Source of the DNA: Puniceicoccales bacterium
Lineage (GTDB): Bacteria > Verrucomicrobiota > Verrucomicrobiia > Opitutales > JAIRKQ01
Assembly (NCBI GenBank): GCA_031268175.1
Contig: JAIRXR010000004.1
Span: 1 to 60,740 of the forward strand
Length of the DNA stretch: 60,740 nucleotides
Direction: 5' to 3'
Shown: one piece after another, positions 17,734-26,884 of the stretch
Numbering within the stretch: position 1 is the stretch's first letter
Layout of the letters: each line of letters opens with the position of its first letter
Program-made: the position numbers and the translations under genes
The notes under the pieces: model-generated
Told to the model about the DNA's origin: nothing
The model's input: the letters and a program-made list of their open reading frames with translations, nothing else
Database searches by the model: none

Positions 17734-18338
17734 GTGGCTGCGAGGAAAGCTTTGCCAATCTTGCCGCCAAGTGCGCCGTTGGAGATGAGCAAAAGGCGGA
17801 ATTCGAAGAAACTGCTCGGTTCGTATTTTCCGTCGTTCTCACGGGAGCATCCGCCGCAGGCATGGCAAAAGGGGCTCTCCGAGGCCCTAAACCGAAGATC
17901 CAGGGCACTGCAAAAGTAGTGAAGCCGTCCTCCGTCGCCGCCCGCGAGATCGAAGTCGCAGGCACTGGCATGAAAGTGCCTCTTGTGGGACACGGCAAAA
18001 CACCACCTGTTAGCAGAAAAATGGAAAATCACAGTTCTGGTGAAATGCCAAAGCCAAAGGCCCTACCGCGTGAACTGGCAATTCCGAATAAGGTTAACCC
18101 CACCATGAGGGCCAAAGTTGAAAGGGACTGTGGTGTGAAAATGCCAGATAATCTTGCGGGGTACACCAAACATGGCCTAGACAGGGCTTTGTCTAAAAAT
18201 GAAGTAGGAGTTTCTCCACAGTCGATTATTGATACTTGGAAAAATCCGACGAAAATAGAATTTGAAACGGACAAATATGGAGGCCATTTCAGTATATTTG
18301 GTGAAACTTCAGTGATAAGCATCAACAAAGATGGGTAA
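17730..18338 (+). CDS. Orphan toxin module 5: BECR-like RNase tip, cut by a nonsense codon
   Basis: 202 residues from a TTG that overlaps the immunity stop. Residues 5-85 repeat the pre-toxin segment (EESFANLAAKCAV, GALRGPKPK, REIEVAGTG). The tip has AGYTKHGLDRAL, GVSPQSIIDTWKNP and a final ISINKDG, typical of small RNase toxins of the barnase/EndoU/colicin/RelE (BECR) group. Those toxins continue NxxGKVVTxW. Here the next codon is TAA (18336-18338), but the same frame then reads IITTWPIKKGGYRNIK to a stop at 18387. The tip is thus shortened by 17 codons by one nonsense mutation, probably inactivating it. Confidence 0.7.
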   Translation: MSGCEESFANLAAKCAVGDEQKAEFEETARFVFSVVLTGASAAGMAKGALRGPKPKIQGTAKVVKPSSVAAREIEVAGTGMKVPLVGHGKTPPVSRKMENHSSGEMPKPKALPRELAIPNKVNPTMRAKVERDCGVKMPDNLAGYTKHGLDRALSKNEVGVSPQSIIDTWKNPTKIEFETDKYGGHFSIFGETSVISINKDG

Positions 18339-18360
18339 ATTATTACAACATGGCCTATAA

Positions 18361-18401
18361 AGAAAGGTGGCTATAGAAACATCAAATAGAAAGGTGGCTA
18401 T
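18361..18401 (+). repeat. Short direct repeat at the toxin 5/immunity junction
   Basis: The 14-mer agaaaggtggctat occurs at 18361-18374 and again at 18388-18401, 27 bases apart. The second copy supplies the ribosome-binding sequence (aaggtgg) just ahead of the immunity ATG at 18400. It looks like a small tandem duplication of the original junction. Confidence 0.7.
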
Positions 18402-18669
18402 GAACAAAAAACAAAAAATAAACGAAGATGACTTTAATTTACTAGTGGACATATTAAACGGGCGATCGCAGATGAAATTATTGCCGAAAGTCATCAGTCG
18501 GGAAATAGTGTTTGATGACAAAGATATAGATGCTTTATCCAGCGTCCTTTTGAGTGAATTCATCGATAGAGGGACTAAGTCTGGCTATGAACCTACCCAA
18601 TATGGCGCAAGGGTTGAGGATCTAATGGATAAAATAAACGCAATGCGGTCGAGCTTTATTGGCAAATAA
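18400..18669 (+). CDS. Immunity protein 5a, partner of the BECR-like toxin
   Basis: 89 residues from the ATG at 18400, preferred over an earlier in-frame start because aaggtgg lies directly upstream and the length then equals that of its paralogue. The C-terminal half, with a segment like EPTQYGARVEDLMDKIN, matches EPNEYGLKVENLLDKIN of the gene at 18780. Placed right behind the RNase-type tip, it is the expected immunity gene. I cannot name the family. The stop of the undamaged toxin frame (18389) lies 11 bases upstream. Confidence 0.6.
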   Translation: MNKKQKINEDDFNLLVDILNGRSQMKLLPKVISREIVFDDKDIDALSSVLLSEFIDRGTKSGYEPTQYGARVEDLMDKINAMRSSFIGK

Positions 18670-18779
18670 CATAAACTATGCCAAAATAATTGAAAGGCGC
18701 GATTCAACGGTAGTAGTGCAACGATGGTAGTAAATCCACGAGGCGAAATTATTTCTTGTTGTGCAGAAAATAAAGGCAG

Positions 18780-19049
18780 ATGCAGGTATGCATAGTAAAA
18801 TTAAAAAGTAGTGATATGGAATTTTTGGAAAAAATTTTCAAAAATCAAAAAAAAGTAGACATGACCTTGTTAAACAAAATAAAAAATTTTGCTGAAGTTA
18901 GCCGCGATAATATTACCGGTGTTATTGATGTTATAAGTGATGAGTTAATGGAATATGGGTTTTCAGAAAATTCCGAACCAAATGAATATGGGCTAAAAGT
19001 TGAAAATTTGTTAGATAAAATAAACAAATTCCGTTTGGAATGTCCTTAA
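18780..19049 (+). CDS. Immunity protein 5b, paralogue of 5a
   Basis: 89 residues, the same length as the preceding gene and homologous along the C-terminal two thirds (DVISDELMEYGF versus SVLLSEFIDRG; EPNEYGLKVENLLDKIN versus EPTQYGARVEDLMDKIN). N-terminal parts differ. Local AT content is higher than in neighbouring genes. There is no toxin between the two copies. Either the gene was duplicated and diverged to meet a toxin variant, or it is left from a lost module. An internal ATG at 18816 is an alternative start. Confidence 0.55.
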   Translation: MQVCIVKLKSSDMEFLEKIFKNQKKVDMTLLNKIKNFAEVSRDNITGVIDVISDELMEYGFSENSEPNEYGLKVENLLDKINKFRLECP

Positions 19050-19050
19050 A

Positions 19051-19446
19051 TCGAATGTATTAACCGCTACAAAGGCATCGAAACCACTCGCTTCCCGCGA
19101 AGTGGAACTCGCCGGCACAGGTCTGCGGGTGAAAGTGCCAGTGGAGGAGCCGCTTGCGCAGACGGAAGTTTTTGCCATGCGTGGAAAAGCTCCTGGTGGA
19201 ACTTCCGATGTCAAGAACAACCCGCAACCGCTAAGAATTGAAAAGCGGCTGACCGCTGAAGAGCTGGCAGCCCGTGAGCAGCAAAAAAGCACCGGCAAAG
19301 CCGTGGCAAGTACATCACTCTGGAAATCGCCGCAAGAATCGCTCATGGCCGCTAGAAATTTCCACTTGTCCCTTGAAACGAAGTCGATTCTGTGTTCATT
19401 CGTGCGATGTTTTCTGGCATTTTCCAAGCTCGACTGGTGCCAGTGA
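19051..19446 (+). pseudogene. Orphan module 6: pre-toxin linker remnant without a toxin tip
   Basis: The frame opens right after immunity gene 5b with a degenerate copy of the linker: KPLASREVELAGTGLRVKVP, EEPLAQTEVFAMRG, then RIEKRLTAEELAAREQ, which also resembles the linker of module 3 (RIEKQLTREELAK). After about 75 residues the similarity ends in an unrelated tail (LSLETKSILCSFVRC) and a stop. No toxin motif and no immunity gene follow. It marks the right end of the array. Confidence 0.7.
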
Positions 19447-19552
19447 GTCCATTGAGTGCTAATATTTTGTAAATTTCAAAAATAAGAATGATTTCGAGGG
19501 AAAATTCCTTGATTTTATTTGTCGCTTGGTATTAACTCGCCGCCGTTTTAAA

Positions 19553-20923
19553 ATGGCAACTACACTGCACGATTACATTTCTCGCAACAAAGCGAATGTT
19601 GCAAATACGCTGAACGGTCTCGGATTGTGGTACCTTTCCCCCTGCACGGACGTTGGATTCAAGAACGTCATGAACGGAGATGCAAATGAAGACAAGGCCA
19701 GGGCAATTCGCTTCGTTTCGTCATTCTGCAAGCTTCTAGACAAATCAACCGATCCATCCTGCCGCATGCTAGGCGATGGGTGCATATTGAATGGGCGTCA
19801 AATTCAGAGCATGGAAAAGATTCCGGAATCGTTGGATTACATCGGTGTTGCCAACGTTCCCAATGACAGCCAAAATGTCAATAGGGGAGGAGGAAGGGGA
19901 AGAGGTAGAGGTGGCAGGGGCGGCGCAGCCCAGACCGGATTGCCGCAGCACCCAAGGATTGATTCCGGATTCATTGCAGCTTGCAACGATGATGCTCCCA
20001 CAAAATTCAAAATCGGCATAGAAATGCAGGTGGCAAACGAAGGCAACATGGCCGCCCGCATCAGTGACTACGGCGCTCGCATTTTTAAATACAAGAAAGA
20101 CGACGCTAACGTGGGCTACCTGAAAACCTATGAATTAGCGCTGGTTCGCTGGGGAGTAGAACATTCTCCAAATAAAATTCTATCCTGTTCTGGTGTAAAA
20201 GCCGAAATGTGCGATGCTGCTGTTTCAGAGACCCTTGTCAACGGCACACCTCTCTGCTGTGCACACATTTTCCTGGATGCAGCGGTGAAGGCCATGGACG
20301 TGGTTTTGCGAGCTTTGCAAAATAATCACACAGATGAAGACAATTGGACCATTAGCGCGAATGATGAAGCAGCGGCCGTGCGGGCAATCTCTGCGGCGAA
20401 GGACGCCCAGAGAACAGCTCTCATAGAGCAGATGAGGATTTTGTTTAATAAAGGGCGTACAGCATTCAAGAACTGGACAGCCGAGGAAAAGAAATTGGTA
20501 AACAGGATAGGATTTTTCAAGTACGGCCATCTGATGTCCCAGGCGGATGTTAATGCTTTGGATGATAACGATTTAAAAGGTGATTACGAATGCATGAAAA
20601 TAAAGGAGGAAAGTATTATGAATAACATAAGTGACATAGAAGCAATATACGGGAAAGTCTATCCGCATGATCTGACGGTTATTAATGAAAATGCACAGCT
20701 AAGACAGCAGGTCACTAATCTACAGCAGCAGTTGCAAGCGTACGAAAATCAAGACATTGCCCCGAAGCCCCATAAAAAAACAAAATGGAAAGAGCTAAGC
20801 AAGAGGAGTGTGAAAACCAAAAAATCGAAATTCAAACGCAAAGATTCGGATTCTTCCACTCGGAGTACGTCCGAATCTAGCAGTTCTGACAGCAGCCTGA
20901 CTACAAAGAAAAAAAGAAAGTGA
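19553..20923 (+). CDS. RGG-box protein with coiled coil and Lys/Ser-rich basic tail
   Basis: 456 residues from the ATG at 19553. Residues about 111-124 are an uninterrupted RGG-type run (GGGRGRGRGGRGG), a motif used for RNA binding mostly in eukaryotes. Residues about 382-400 are Gln-rich (LRQQVTNLQQQLQAYE) and suit a coiled coil. The last 50 residues are strongly basic, then Ser-rich (RSTSESSSSDSS), ending KKKRK, like a nuclear localisation signal. No signal peptide is visible. A fragment of a relative lies at 1-246. No family is recognised. It could be an effector acting in a host cell, or a nucleic-acid-binding protein; both are inference. Confidence 0.7.
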   Translation: MATTLHDYISRNKANVANTLNGLGLWYLSPCTDVGFKNVMNGDANEDKARAIRFVSSFCKLLDKSTDPSCRMLGDGCILNGRQIQSMEKIPESLDYIGVANVPNDSQNVNRGGGRGRGRGGRGGAAQTGLPQHPRIDSGFIAACNDDAPTKFKIGIEMQVANEGNMAARISDYGARIFKYKKDDANVGYLKTYELALVRWGVEHSPNKILSCSGVKAEMCDAAVSETLVNGTPLCCAHIFLDAAVKAMDVVLRALQNNHTDEDNWTISANDEAAAVRAISAAKDAQRTALIEQMRILFNKGRTAFKNWTAEEKKLVNRIGFFKYGHLMSQADVNALDDNDLKGDYECMKIKEESIMNNISDIEAIYGKVYPHDLTVINENAQLRQQVTNLQQQLQAYENQDIAPKPHKKTKWKELSKRSVKTKKSKFKRKDSDSSTRSTSESSSSDSSLTTKKKRK

Positions 20924-21550
20924 AGTCTCGCGGTCGCTAAGATTAGTTTTCGTCCGTTGCTGCCATCGTATTCAGCGGCGGCAGCGTCCCTGCGGATCGC
21001 GCCCGGTGTCTTTTTGTTTCTTAGTTTCTGCATCTACCAGCAGCAGCGAAGAGGTGGTCAATGTTTTGCGCCAGTTAAATATTTCCTTGGAAGGCAATTT
21101 TCTAGTGAAAATTTCAATCGCTCGCGGTAAGTCCGCCTTGGAAATTTGAATCCGTTTCCATTGGAAGAAAATCTCTTCAAACTTATATTGAACAATTCCG
21201 CATAGAAACTATCATTCAAATGGTTCCCAGAAAAGCGTATGCTTGTTGTATTGCTTTTAGTTCACTTTTTATGGACTTCAAATTAGGATTCTTCTCCAGT
21301 AATAATAGCTACTCAGACACAGTCCATGGAGAAGAAAAACCTTGTTTGATCTCACACATCTCAAACTCCTCAATGTCATTTGAAATAAGTGATTCAACAG
21401 TTGAATGACATACAAAATGTAATCAACAAACAAATCATTAAACAAACTAACAAAAAACAAGTAAAGGCTGAGCCACGAACGAAAATTTGAAAGTTGAAAA
21501 CAAACAGCCAGTATTTTTTCAGTTTTCCGGGTTCATGTGAAAAATTTTTT
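20924..21550. other. Gap with no recognised gene
   Basis: About 630 mostly AT-rich bases lie between convergent genes. Short frames on both strands (for example 21220-21408) have no domain or convincing ribosome-binding site. No strong hairpin with a T-run was found. Confidence 0.4.
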
Positions 21551-23581
21551 CTAAAATGGAGCTTCGTGATAAACTGTTGCAGGGTTAATTCGTTCCTTGA
21601 TGTTTTTCATATGTTCTGCTTGCGCTGTGCTTATAATTTGCTCGATATTTTCGCGAAATAATTTCTTATAATCGTTACTCATCGGGAAAAAATCCTCCGG
21701 ATGATCTAGAAAAACAATGAGCAATTTTTTTAAATTTTCGTAAACTGCTGCAGGGTAGTCTTGATCTGACGTAAATTCATTGCGTTTTGGTTCCAAATTC
21801 GGAAACATTTTAAGCGTTGAAAAATAGAGTGCCGCTAGAATTTCCCCAGTTGAATGAAAATTGCCGGCTTTAAACTGCAAAGCCGTTTGTAGGAAAATTT
21901 TTTTGAAGTCGTCATTCAGAAAAATCTCTTCAGGATTACAGCCATTGTTAACGAAATCGACCAATGGTGAAAATATTTCATTCATTTTCTCAGGACCAAA
22001 TAATGAGTGATAGGCGGCCAAAATGTCGCATGTTGTACCGGAGGTACTCGAAACAGTACGTAGCCCCGTCGATCGAATTATATCTCCCGAAGTGGGTCGT
22101 GCTTCATATTTTGTTTCAGTTCCATCGAGTTGTACCATTTTCCATATCGATAACTCTTCGTTTCTGTTGTCCAAAAAATGAGTATTAAGCAAACAATTTT
22201 GCATTATTTTCTCCAACTTAGCTCTGTTTCTTTTCATAGATTCGTTGAATTCTTGAGCGATTTCAGGAGGAAAACCTGGGCATTCTTTTATGGCATCTTG
22301 TAAAAATAAAATTGGATTATTGATCAAATTAATTACCGTCGCAGGTAATTCTCCATGGCTTGGAAAAACGTCAACTACTTCATCGTTTTCACAAACTTTT
22401 TCGTTTTTCAATGCTTCCAGAAGAGCTTTAACAGGTGTTTTTTGGCCAATTGTGGCGATTGTTGTCTCAGAAATATTCTGAGAAATGTCTGAGCATCTGG
22501 GCTGGCAGATATCTGTGCGGGTTCCTCCTCGATCGATTGCACGATCAAGAAATTGCGTGCGTATAATATTGCTGGCATCCTTAAGCTGAGTTTTTGCCAA
22601 TCCACCTCCATAGCGACCGCGATATCCGGCAGTTGTAGAAATAGATACAGCTTTCATCTTCGATGAAAACGCTAAAAGAATCCAGGCCAAATCCAATTCA
22701 GGGACGCTAGTTTTATTTTGAAGAAAGATTTTAACTTGCTCAACTAATGCTTGGCTAAGCGTGTCTAAATTAAATTCATGGCGCAGCATTTCATTACGTA
22801 ATTCTGTGCGCATTTGAAAAATTCCATTTCCCCAAACATTGTTTTTGATGTCGCCCATATCATCAGCTAATTGTTTAACATACAATTCCGCTCTAGATGG
22901 TTTAATTACCTCCGAAAACCAAGCGAAGCGTTGTAGTACTTGGGAAGCGCGTATTTCCTCTGCCGCTGGACAGGCTCCATTAAATGAATTTGGAATAAGA
23001 CTCAATATGTATCTGAGTTGTTCAAGACAACAATCTCTTTTGTTTTCATATTTTGTAAAGTCGCGTATTTCCCCAAGCAATGAACCCGGAGAATGCCCAG
23101 GAAGAATTTTATCATTTGCTCCAATTAATTCGTCATAGAAAGAATCTGGAATAGATGAAGTTTGATTAACGAAATTGCAAATACATTCGAAAAATTTATA
23201 TGCTCTATCTTTGATATTGAGGGTCTCGGCAAGAGATGATTCATTACTTATGGAAGTCGCACTTAGTGTTAATGCTACAGATTCCCTTGTATCATTGGTA
23301 ATTGCATTTGCGTCTGAAAAATTTTCCCCTATTGGGAATGATGACAAATCACGATGAAATTTATTTTTGCTCTGCGATCGAGAATGTTCACAGATCCCGC
23401 AGTTTAATCCCTTTGCAGAATATTTTTCCCTATTATTGAATTGATCGAAATCACCTTTCCCAGCACTATTTGGCGTATGCTTCTTATTGCTAGAATCAAG
23501 TGTTATTAATTGAGAAATATTCTTGCCTGTTTCCACGGCATCGCATAAGCCTGCCCATGATCTATTAAATTTGCTACCCAT
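21551..23581 (-). CDS. Orphan 676-residue protein
   Basis: A long intact frame without a family I recognise. The N-terminal 110 residues are polar and low-complexity, with a CGIC pair near residue 62. From about residue 120 on it looks globular and largely helical (many LRYILSLIPNSF-like and LLEALKNEKV-like segments). A Gly/Tyr/Arg patch (AGYRGRYGGGLAK) lies near residue 320 and a Ser/Thr/Gly patch (STSGTTCDILAAYHSLFG) near residue 510. No signal peptide or membrane segment is seen. Codon use is more AT-rich than in the housekeeping genes to the right. Its place between the effector-like genes and a decayed phage-like cluster suggests acquired cargo. Confidence 0.65.
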   Translation of the reverse strand: MGSKFNRSWAGLCDAVETGKNISQLITLDSSNKKHTPNSAGKGDFDQFNNREKYSAKGLNCGICEHSRSQSKNKFHRDLSSFPIGENFSDANAITNDTRESVALTLSATSISNESSLAETLNIKDRAYKFFECICNFVNQTSSIPDSFYDELIGANDKILPGHSPGSLLGEIRDFTKYENKRDCCLEQLRYILSLIPNSFNGACPAAEEIRASQVLQRFAWFSEVIKPSRAELYVKQLADDMGDIKNNVWGNGIFQMRTELRNEMLRHEFNLDTLSQALVEQVKIFLQNKTSVPELDLAWILLAFSSKMKAVSISTTAGYRGRYGGGLAKTQLKDASNIIRTQFLDRAIDRGGTRTDICQPRCSDISQNISETTIATIGQKTPVKALLEALKNEKVCENDEVVDVFPSHGELPATVINLINNPILFLQDAIKECPGFPPEIAQEFNESMKRNRAKLEKIMQNCLLNTHFLDNRNEELSIWKMVQLDGTETKYEARPTSGDIIRSTGLRTVSSTSGTTCDILAAYHSLFGPEKMNEIFSPLVDFVNNGCNPEEIFLNDDFKKIFLQTALQFKAGNFHSTGEILAALYFSTLKMFPNLEPKRNEFTSDQDYPAAVYENLKKLLIVFLDHPEDFFPMSNDYKKLFRENIEQIISTAQAEHMKNIKERINPATVYHEAPF

Positions 23582-23600
23582 ACTCTACCCCGTAAACATT

Positions 23601-23890
23601 CTAGTTTTTTTTTGCAAGTGATTTTTTAAAAAAGTACATATAAATAATATGGATTCTGTGGAATTTAATGCGAATGCTACCAATAGAACGGTGTTCGAAG
23701 TCCTCGGGAGTAAGGACAAATGATTTTCCACCACCAGACGGCCCTATCAAAAACAATTCCTGCCCAACTGCCTTCGTAGCAGAGATTGCTATCACATCGC
23801 GGTATATTGCGTATAAATCCTTAATCTGAACAGAAAGCCAGGATAGTAATAAATCCAGCTGATCCGGTGATTGTTTGCAGTTAGTAAAAC
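23601..23890 (-). pseudogene. Phage-like small gene remnant
   Basis: A minus-strand frame without a start codon reads QSPDQLDLLLSWLSVQIKDL, then ATKAVGQELF, a Gly-rich GPSGGGKS, then LTPEDFEHRSIG and a short tail. The layout (helical start, short strand, then LTPEDFE) recalls small structural or accessory phage proteins, but the match is loose. GPSGGGKS looks like a Walker A loop, yet nothing else of an ATPase is present. It overlaps the end of the frameshifted HTH gene in another frame. Confidence 0.35.
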
Positions 23891-24360
23891 ATCGACGCTA
23901 GGGATGGCATTCGATTTTACCATTCGCCAGAGAGTTGCACGGCTAACACCAAGAATCTTCGCAGCTGCTTTTTTGGAAAGTAGAACATCCGCCCTTCCCT
24001 CCGAACAGCCACAATGGCTCTGTGAATTGCGTCTTCCATTCCTATTGGCTGCGCCCCGTGAATAAAATATATTCCAAATTTCATTAAAAATGTTCCAATT
24101 CGCCAGCAGGTGTCTGGGACAATTTCTTCGATTTTTTCCTCCATCAAATCGAAGGCATTGCGCTGCAAATCATTAAAAAATATATGTCTCTTGAATGCGT
24201 AGAGTTGCAAGTCATCGCCGGAAATTTCATAAACTTCACAGCACTCCCCACTCTCATCAACTCCCAGGAACTTATCCTCCCCGATCGCTACCGCAACGTG
24301 CCGTTTCCCACAACTCCGGCAGAACAAGTAATTTGCTGATTCGCTACATTTTCCAAACAT
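23792..24360 (-). pseudogene. Frameshifted gene with excisionase-like helix-turn-helix end
   Basis: The first frame (start at 24360) encodes CRSCGKRHVAVAIGE, a helical middle and EDAIHRAIVAVRREGR. At about 24000 the sensible reading jumps to another frame: ADVLLSKKAAAKILGVSRAT, then LWRMVKSNAIPSV, a classical helix-turn-helix of the excisionase/MerR type. In the original frame the protein instead ends in a short junk tail. One base was therefore gained or lost. The original product was probably a DNA-binding accessory protein of a mobile element. Confidence 0.5.
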
Positions 24361-24469
24361 CCGCTACAATTTTCTTTCGCGAATGTCCACTCCAATTAGT
24401 TCCAACTCTTGCCGTGTTAATTTTGAATGCCACACTTTCCCAATTATTTCGCATATGGAAATTGTGTTT

Positions 24470-25090
24470 TTACTCGTCGCCATGCAACAATCCAATTTCT
24501 CCTATGGTGCCACTGATGAATGGCCTGTGGATGGCGATCAAGTCAAGATTGTCCGGTGGTTTTATCCCAAATTTTACCGTCTCTCCATTCCCTAGAAATA
24601 CGGTAAAATAGGCACTATCTATGCTCTCACTATCCCTCAATCTTCCGATGCAGGACGTAACATCCGAGGTTTTCGAATTCTCTCCAAACCGCGTAGCAAA
24701 CTCTTCCCCTCCATTGCGAAATTCCACCATGTTGAGAATGATTTTGTCAATCGTGCTGTTTGAAATCTTCAAAACTTCTTATCCGATGTCAGCCAGGGGG
24801 TTCAAATCGTAGATTGCAACTTCTTCGAAGTGGTGCTCGCCATCTTTCCATATAATCTCTTCCATTGCTCTCACGAGCTGTCGGGCAAGAAATCTCGAAT
24901 CGATATTGATTTCTATTTCTCCCGTGGTTTCGTAGCATCTCACCAATACGTCCCCGAGAACTGGTAAAACTACCAGGTTGTTTCGTTTCTTCTCCCGGTC
25001 ATAGGTGTCGGTGTGCTGTATTTTGTCACACCATTTTATGATGAACTGCCAGCAGCACTCATTCTCCATGTTTTCCGCGAAAACATCCAC
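24470..25090 (-). pseudogene. Unknown gene interrupted by an in-frame stop
   Basis: Two minus-strand frames, 24779-25090 and 24470-24772, are in the same register and separated only by a TAA at 24779-24781 (LADIG-stop-EVLKISNS). The first part contains ECCWQFIIKWCDKIQ and IDSRFLARQLVRAMEE; the second IDKIILNMVEFRNGGEEF and AYFTVFLGNGE. The first has no ATG; the frame stays open upstream to about 25150. Either this is one broken gene of about 200 residues or two short genes with a weak start. No family is recognised; it belongs to the same minus-strand cluster as the HTH remnant. Confidence 0.4.
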
Positions 25091-25280
25091 GGATTCCCCC
25101 AGTGATGTTCTTTTATCCGTGATCCGAACGCCTGCGGTCTGGATAATACTTTGTAAATCTTACATTTCGTATTTCTGTGGATATTCGTCAGTCAAAGAAA
25201 ATCTGTAAGACCTCCTCCTGTGCATGGACAATTTCCTTGCTTCCAAAATTTTCATGTTCCCGGGGCACGCCAGCAGCATC

Positions 25281-25481
25281 TCAGCTACAAGATATTGGCA
25301 GCTTCTTCCCAGCATTTACGGGGACACCACTGCGTTCAAATAGCGACACTATGTCATTCCGAAAGCGTTCTTTCCCAAACTCCTGAATGGTTGACAAAAT
25401 TTTGTAGGTACCACTTGGCAGCTTGTGGGGATGCGTGCACACATGCCTCCACAGTTCCCTGTCGCTGATCAAGCTTCTCAA
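25281..25481 (-). pseudogene. Short remnant at the edge of the decayed cluster
   Basis: 66 codons reading RSLISDRELWRHVCTHPHKL, then YKILSTIQEFGKERFRNDIV. Composition is protein-like, but there is no clear start, and neighbouring frames on the same strand carry further short pieces (REHENFGSKEIVHAQEEVL). I see no family. The remaining bases between 25091 and 25656 hold only such pieces. Confidence 0.3.
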
Positions 25482-25656
25482 ATCTTTCCCAAATGTTCCT
25501 TCTATTTCCTACCTATCCGGTTTTACCAGTTGGAATACCACCCTGTCCCTCCACGCTATCGAAAAATATTGGGTCAAAGGTCGCTATTTTCATATTTTTT
25601 TGTAAATCACGCTGGCACCATTTCCTCCAATTCCTTTATTCGTCAGCCACAAGAAT

Positions 25657-25733
<77 letters not shown>

Positions 25734-26097
25734 ATCAAATATTTTTGAATAGCTCGTCACATGTGGTTGTCAACACATAAATGACGATTTTTAGGGCAAG
25801 GCATTTGCGGTACCATGGCACTGATGTCTTCCATGAGAATCGTCGCTTCGATAATTCGATTGCCGATCTTAGCGGATGAGCAATTATGCCCGGTCCGTTG
25901 CGAGCAATATCAGCCGCTGCGTCGGACGGAGAATGCGAAGGACAGATTTTCGAGCTCGGCTAAAACGGCGAATGGTGGTGTGTAGCGTTGGGCCATTTTG
26001 GTAAATTTGGTAGGCAGCGTGGAAGTCACTTTTGCGAATGGATATTTTTCCGATTCTGTGCTAGTTCTCAGTGAATGCTTGAAATTTTACAATAAAA
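25734..26097. other. Gap without recognised features
   Basis: No convincing frame, RNA or hairpin was found between the initiator tRNA and the small membrane protein gene. The plus frame of that gene is open from 25998, but the translation before 26098 lacks a sensible start. Confidence 0.4.
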
Positions 26098-26603
26098 TGG
26101 CTTCAAAGTTTCGATTTTTTGCGATTGCAGCGCTGATTTTGCCGTGCATCTGCGGCGGATGCCGTTCCATCGCAAAGGCTCACCACTCGCGCCTGGACAA
26201 AATTTCGCGTACCCGCGGAGAAATAGCGGAAATTTCGGAAAAGCTGCGGGATATCGAACAGGTGATGCTCTACGTTGGGCGCATCAAAACAGGCGACGTT
26301 GCCAATGCTGCTCTGGACGTCGCGATCGCCATACATGGAGGGCCCGATGAGGCGGAAAAGAAGTACGCCCAAGTAGTGACGCTCGAAGAAATTGAAGTTA
26401 TGCGGACGCAGGTGGTGAAATTAGCGAGGAGGAGGGCAAACTTGGAAGCACTATCGTGCAAGGAGACCAAAAGGGCGATCGATGAGGCGTATTCCATTCA
26501 TGCAATGGAAAGCCGCTACGAATTTTTGGAAAGGCTGGTGAGTAACTGCGTGATCGCGACGTGCATAGCCATCGCAGTCCTTCTGCTGCGAAGAGTTTTC
26601 TAG
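26098..26603 (+). CDS. Small membrane-anchored coiled-coil protein, possible lipoprotein
   Basis: 168 residues from the ATG at 26098. The N-terminus is a typical export signal (KFRFFAIAALILPCICGGC) whose Gly-Gly-Cys could be a relaxed lipobox. The middle (residues about 25-135) is charged and helical (RLDKISRTRGEIAEISEKL; EEIEVMRTQVVKLARRR), suited to a coiled coil. A second hydrophobic segment (CVIATCIAIAVLLLRRVF) ends the protein. It is probably an envelope protein with its helical domain in the periplasm. Function is unknown. It converges on rpmA with a 14-base gap. Confidence 0.55.
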
Positions 26604-26617
26604 GCTCTGGGAAAAAA

Positions 26618-26872
26618 TTAGGCGATTTTGATCCCATTCACGGCGACTTTGCCGTGCAAGCCATCCCACTTGACAGTGCCGTCGATGAGGGCAAACAGCG
26701 TGTGATCACGGCCGCAGCCAACGTTGTTTCCTGGGTGCACCTTCGTTCCGCGCTGGCGCACGAGAATGTTTCCGGCTCGTACAACTTCGCCGTCATACTT
26801 TTTGACGCCGAGTCTTTTGCCTACGCTGTCGCGACCATTCCTTGATGTTCCCTGCCCCTTTTTATGCGCCAT
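26618..26872 (-). CDS. rpmA: 50S ribosomal protein L27
   Basis: 84 residues, the normal L27 length, with the family start [16 protein letters not shown] and the conserved [19 protein letters not shown]27 lies near the peptidyl transferase centre and its N-terminus reaches the tRNA acceptor ends. Here the protein starts directly at the mature-like sequence, with no Firmicute-type cleaved extension. It lies 12 bases after rplU in the usual rplU-rpmA operon. Confidence 0.97.
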   Translation of the reverse strand: MAHKKGQGTSRNGRDSVGKRLGVKKYDGEVVRAGNILVRQRGTKVHPGNNVGCGRDHTLFALIDGTVKWDGLHGKVAVNGIKIA

Positions 26873-26884
26873 AGCAAACTTCTC

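Noticed and set aside
19860..19925. RGG run read as eukaryotic contamination
   Set aside because: The gene is continuous with a bacterial locus, and a paralogue of its flanking sequence occurs at 1-246.
23700..23760. Walker A-like GPSGGGKS suggesting an ATPase
   Set aside because: No Walker B, sensor or other ATPase motif follows, and the fragment has no start codon.
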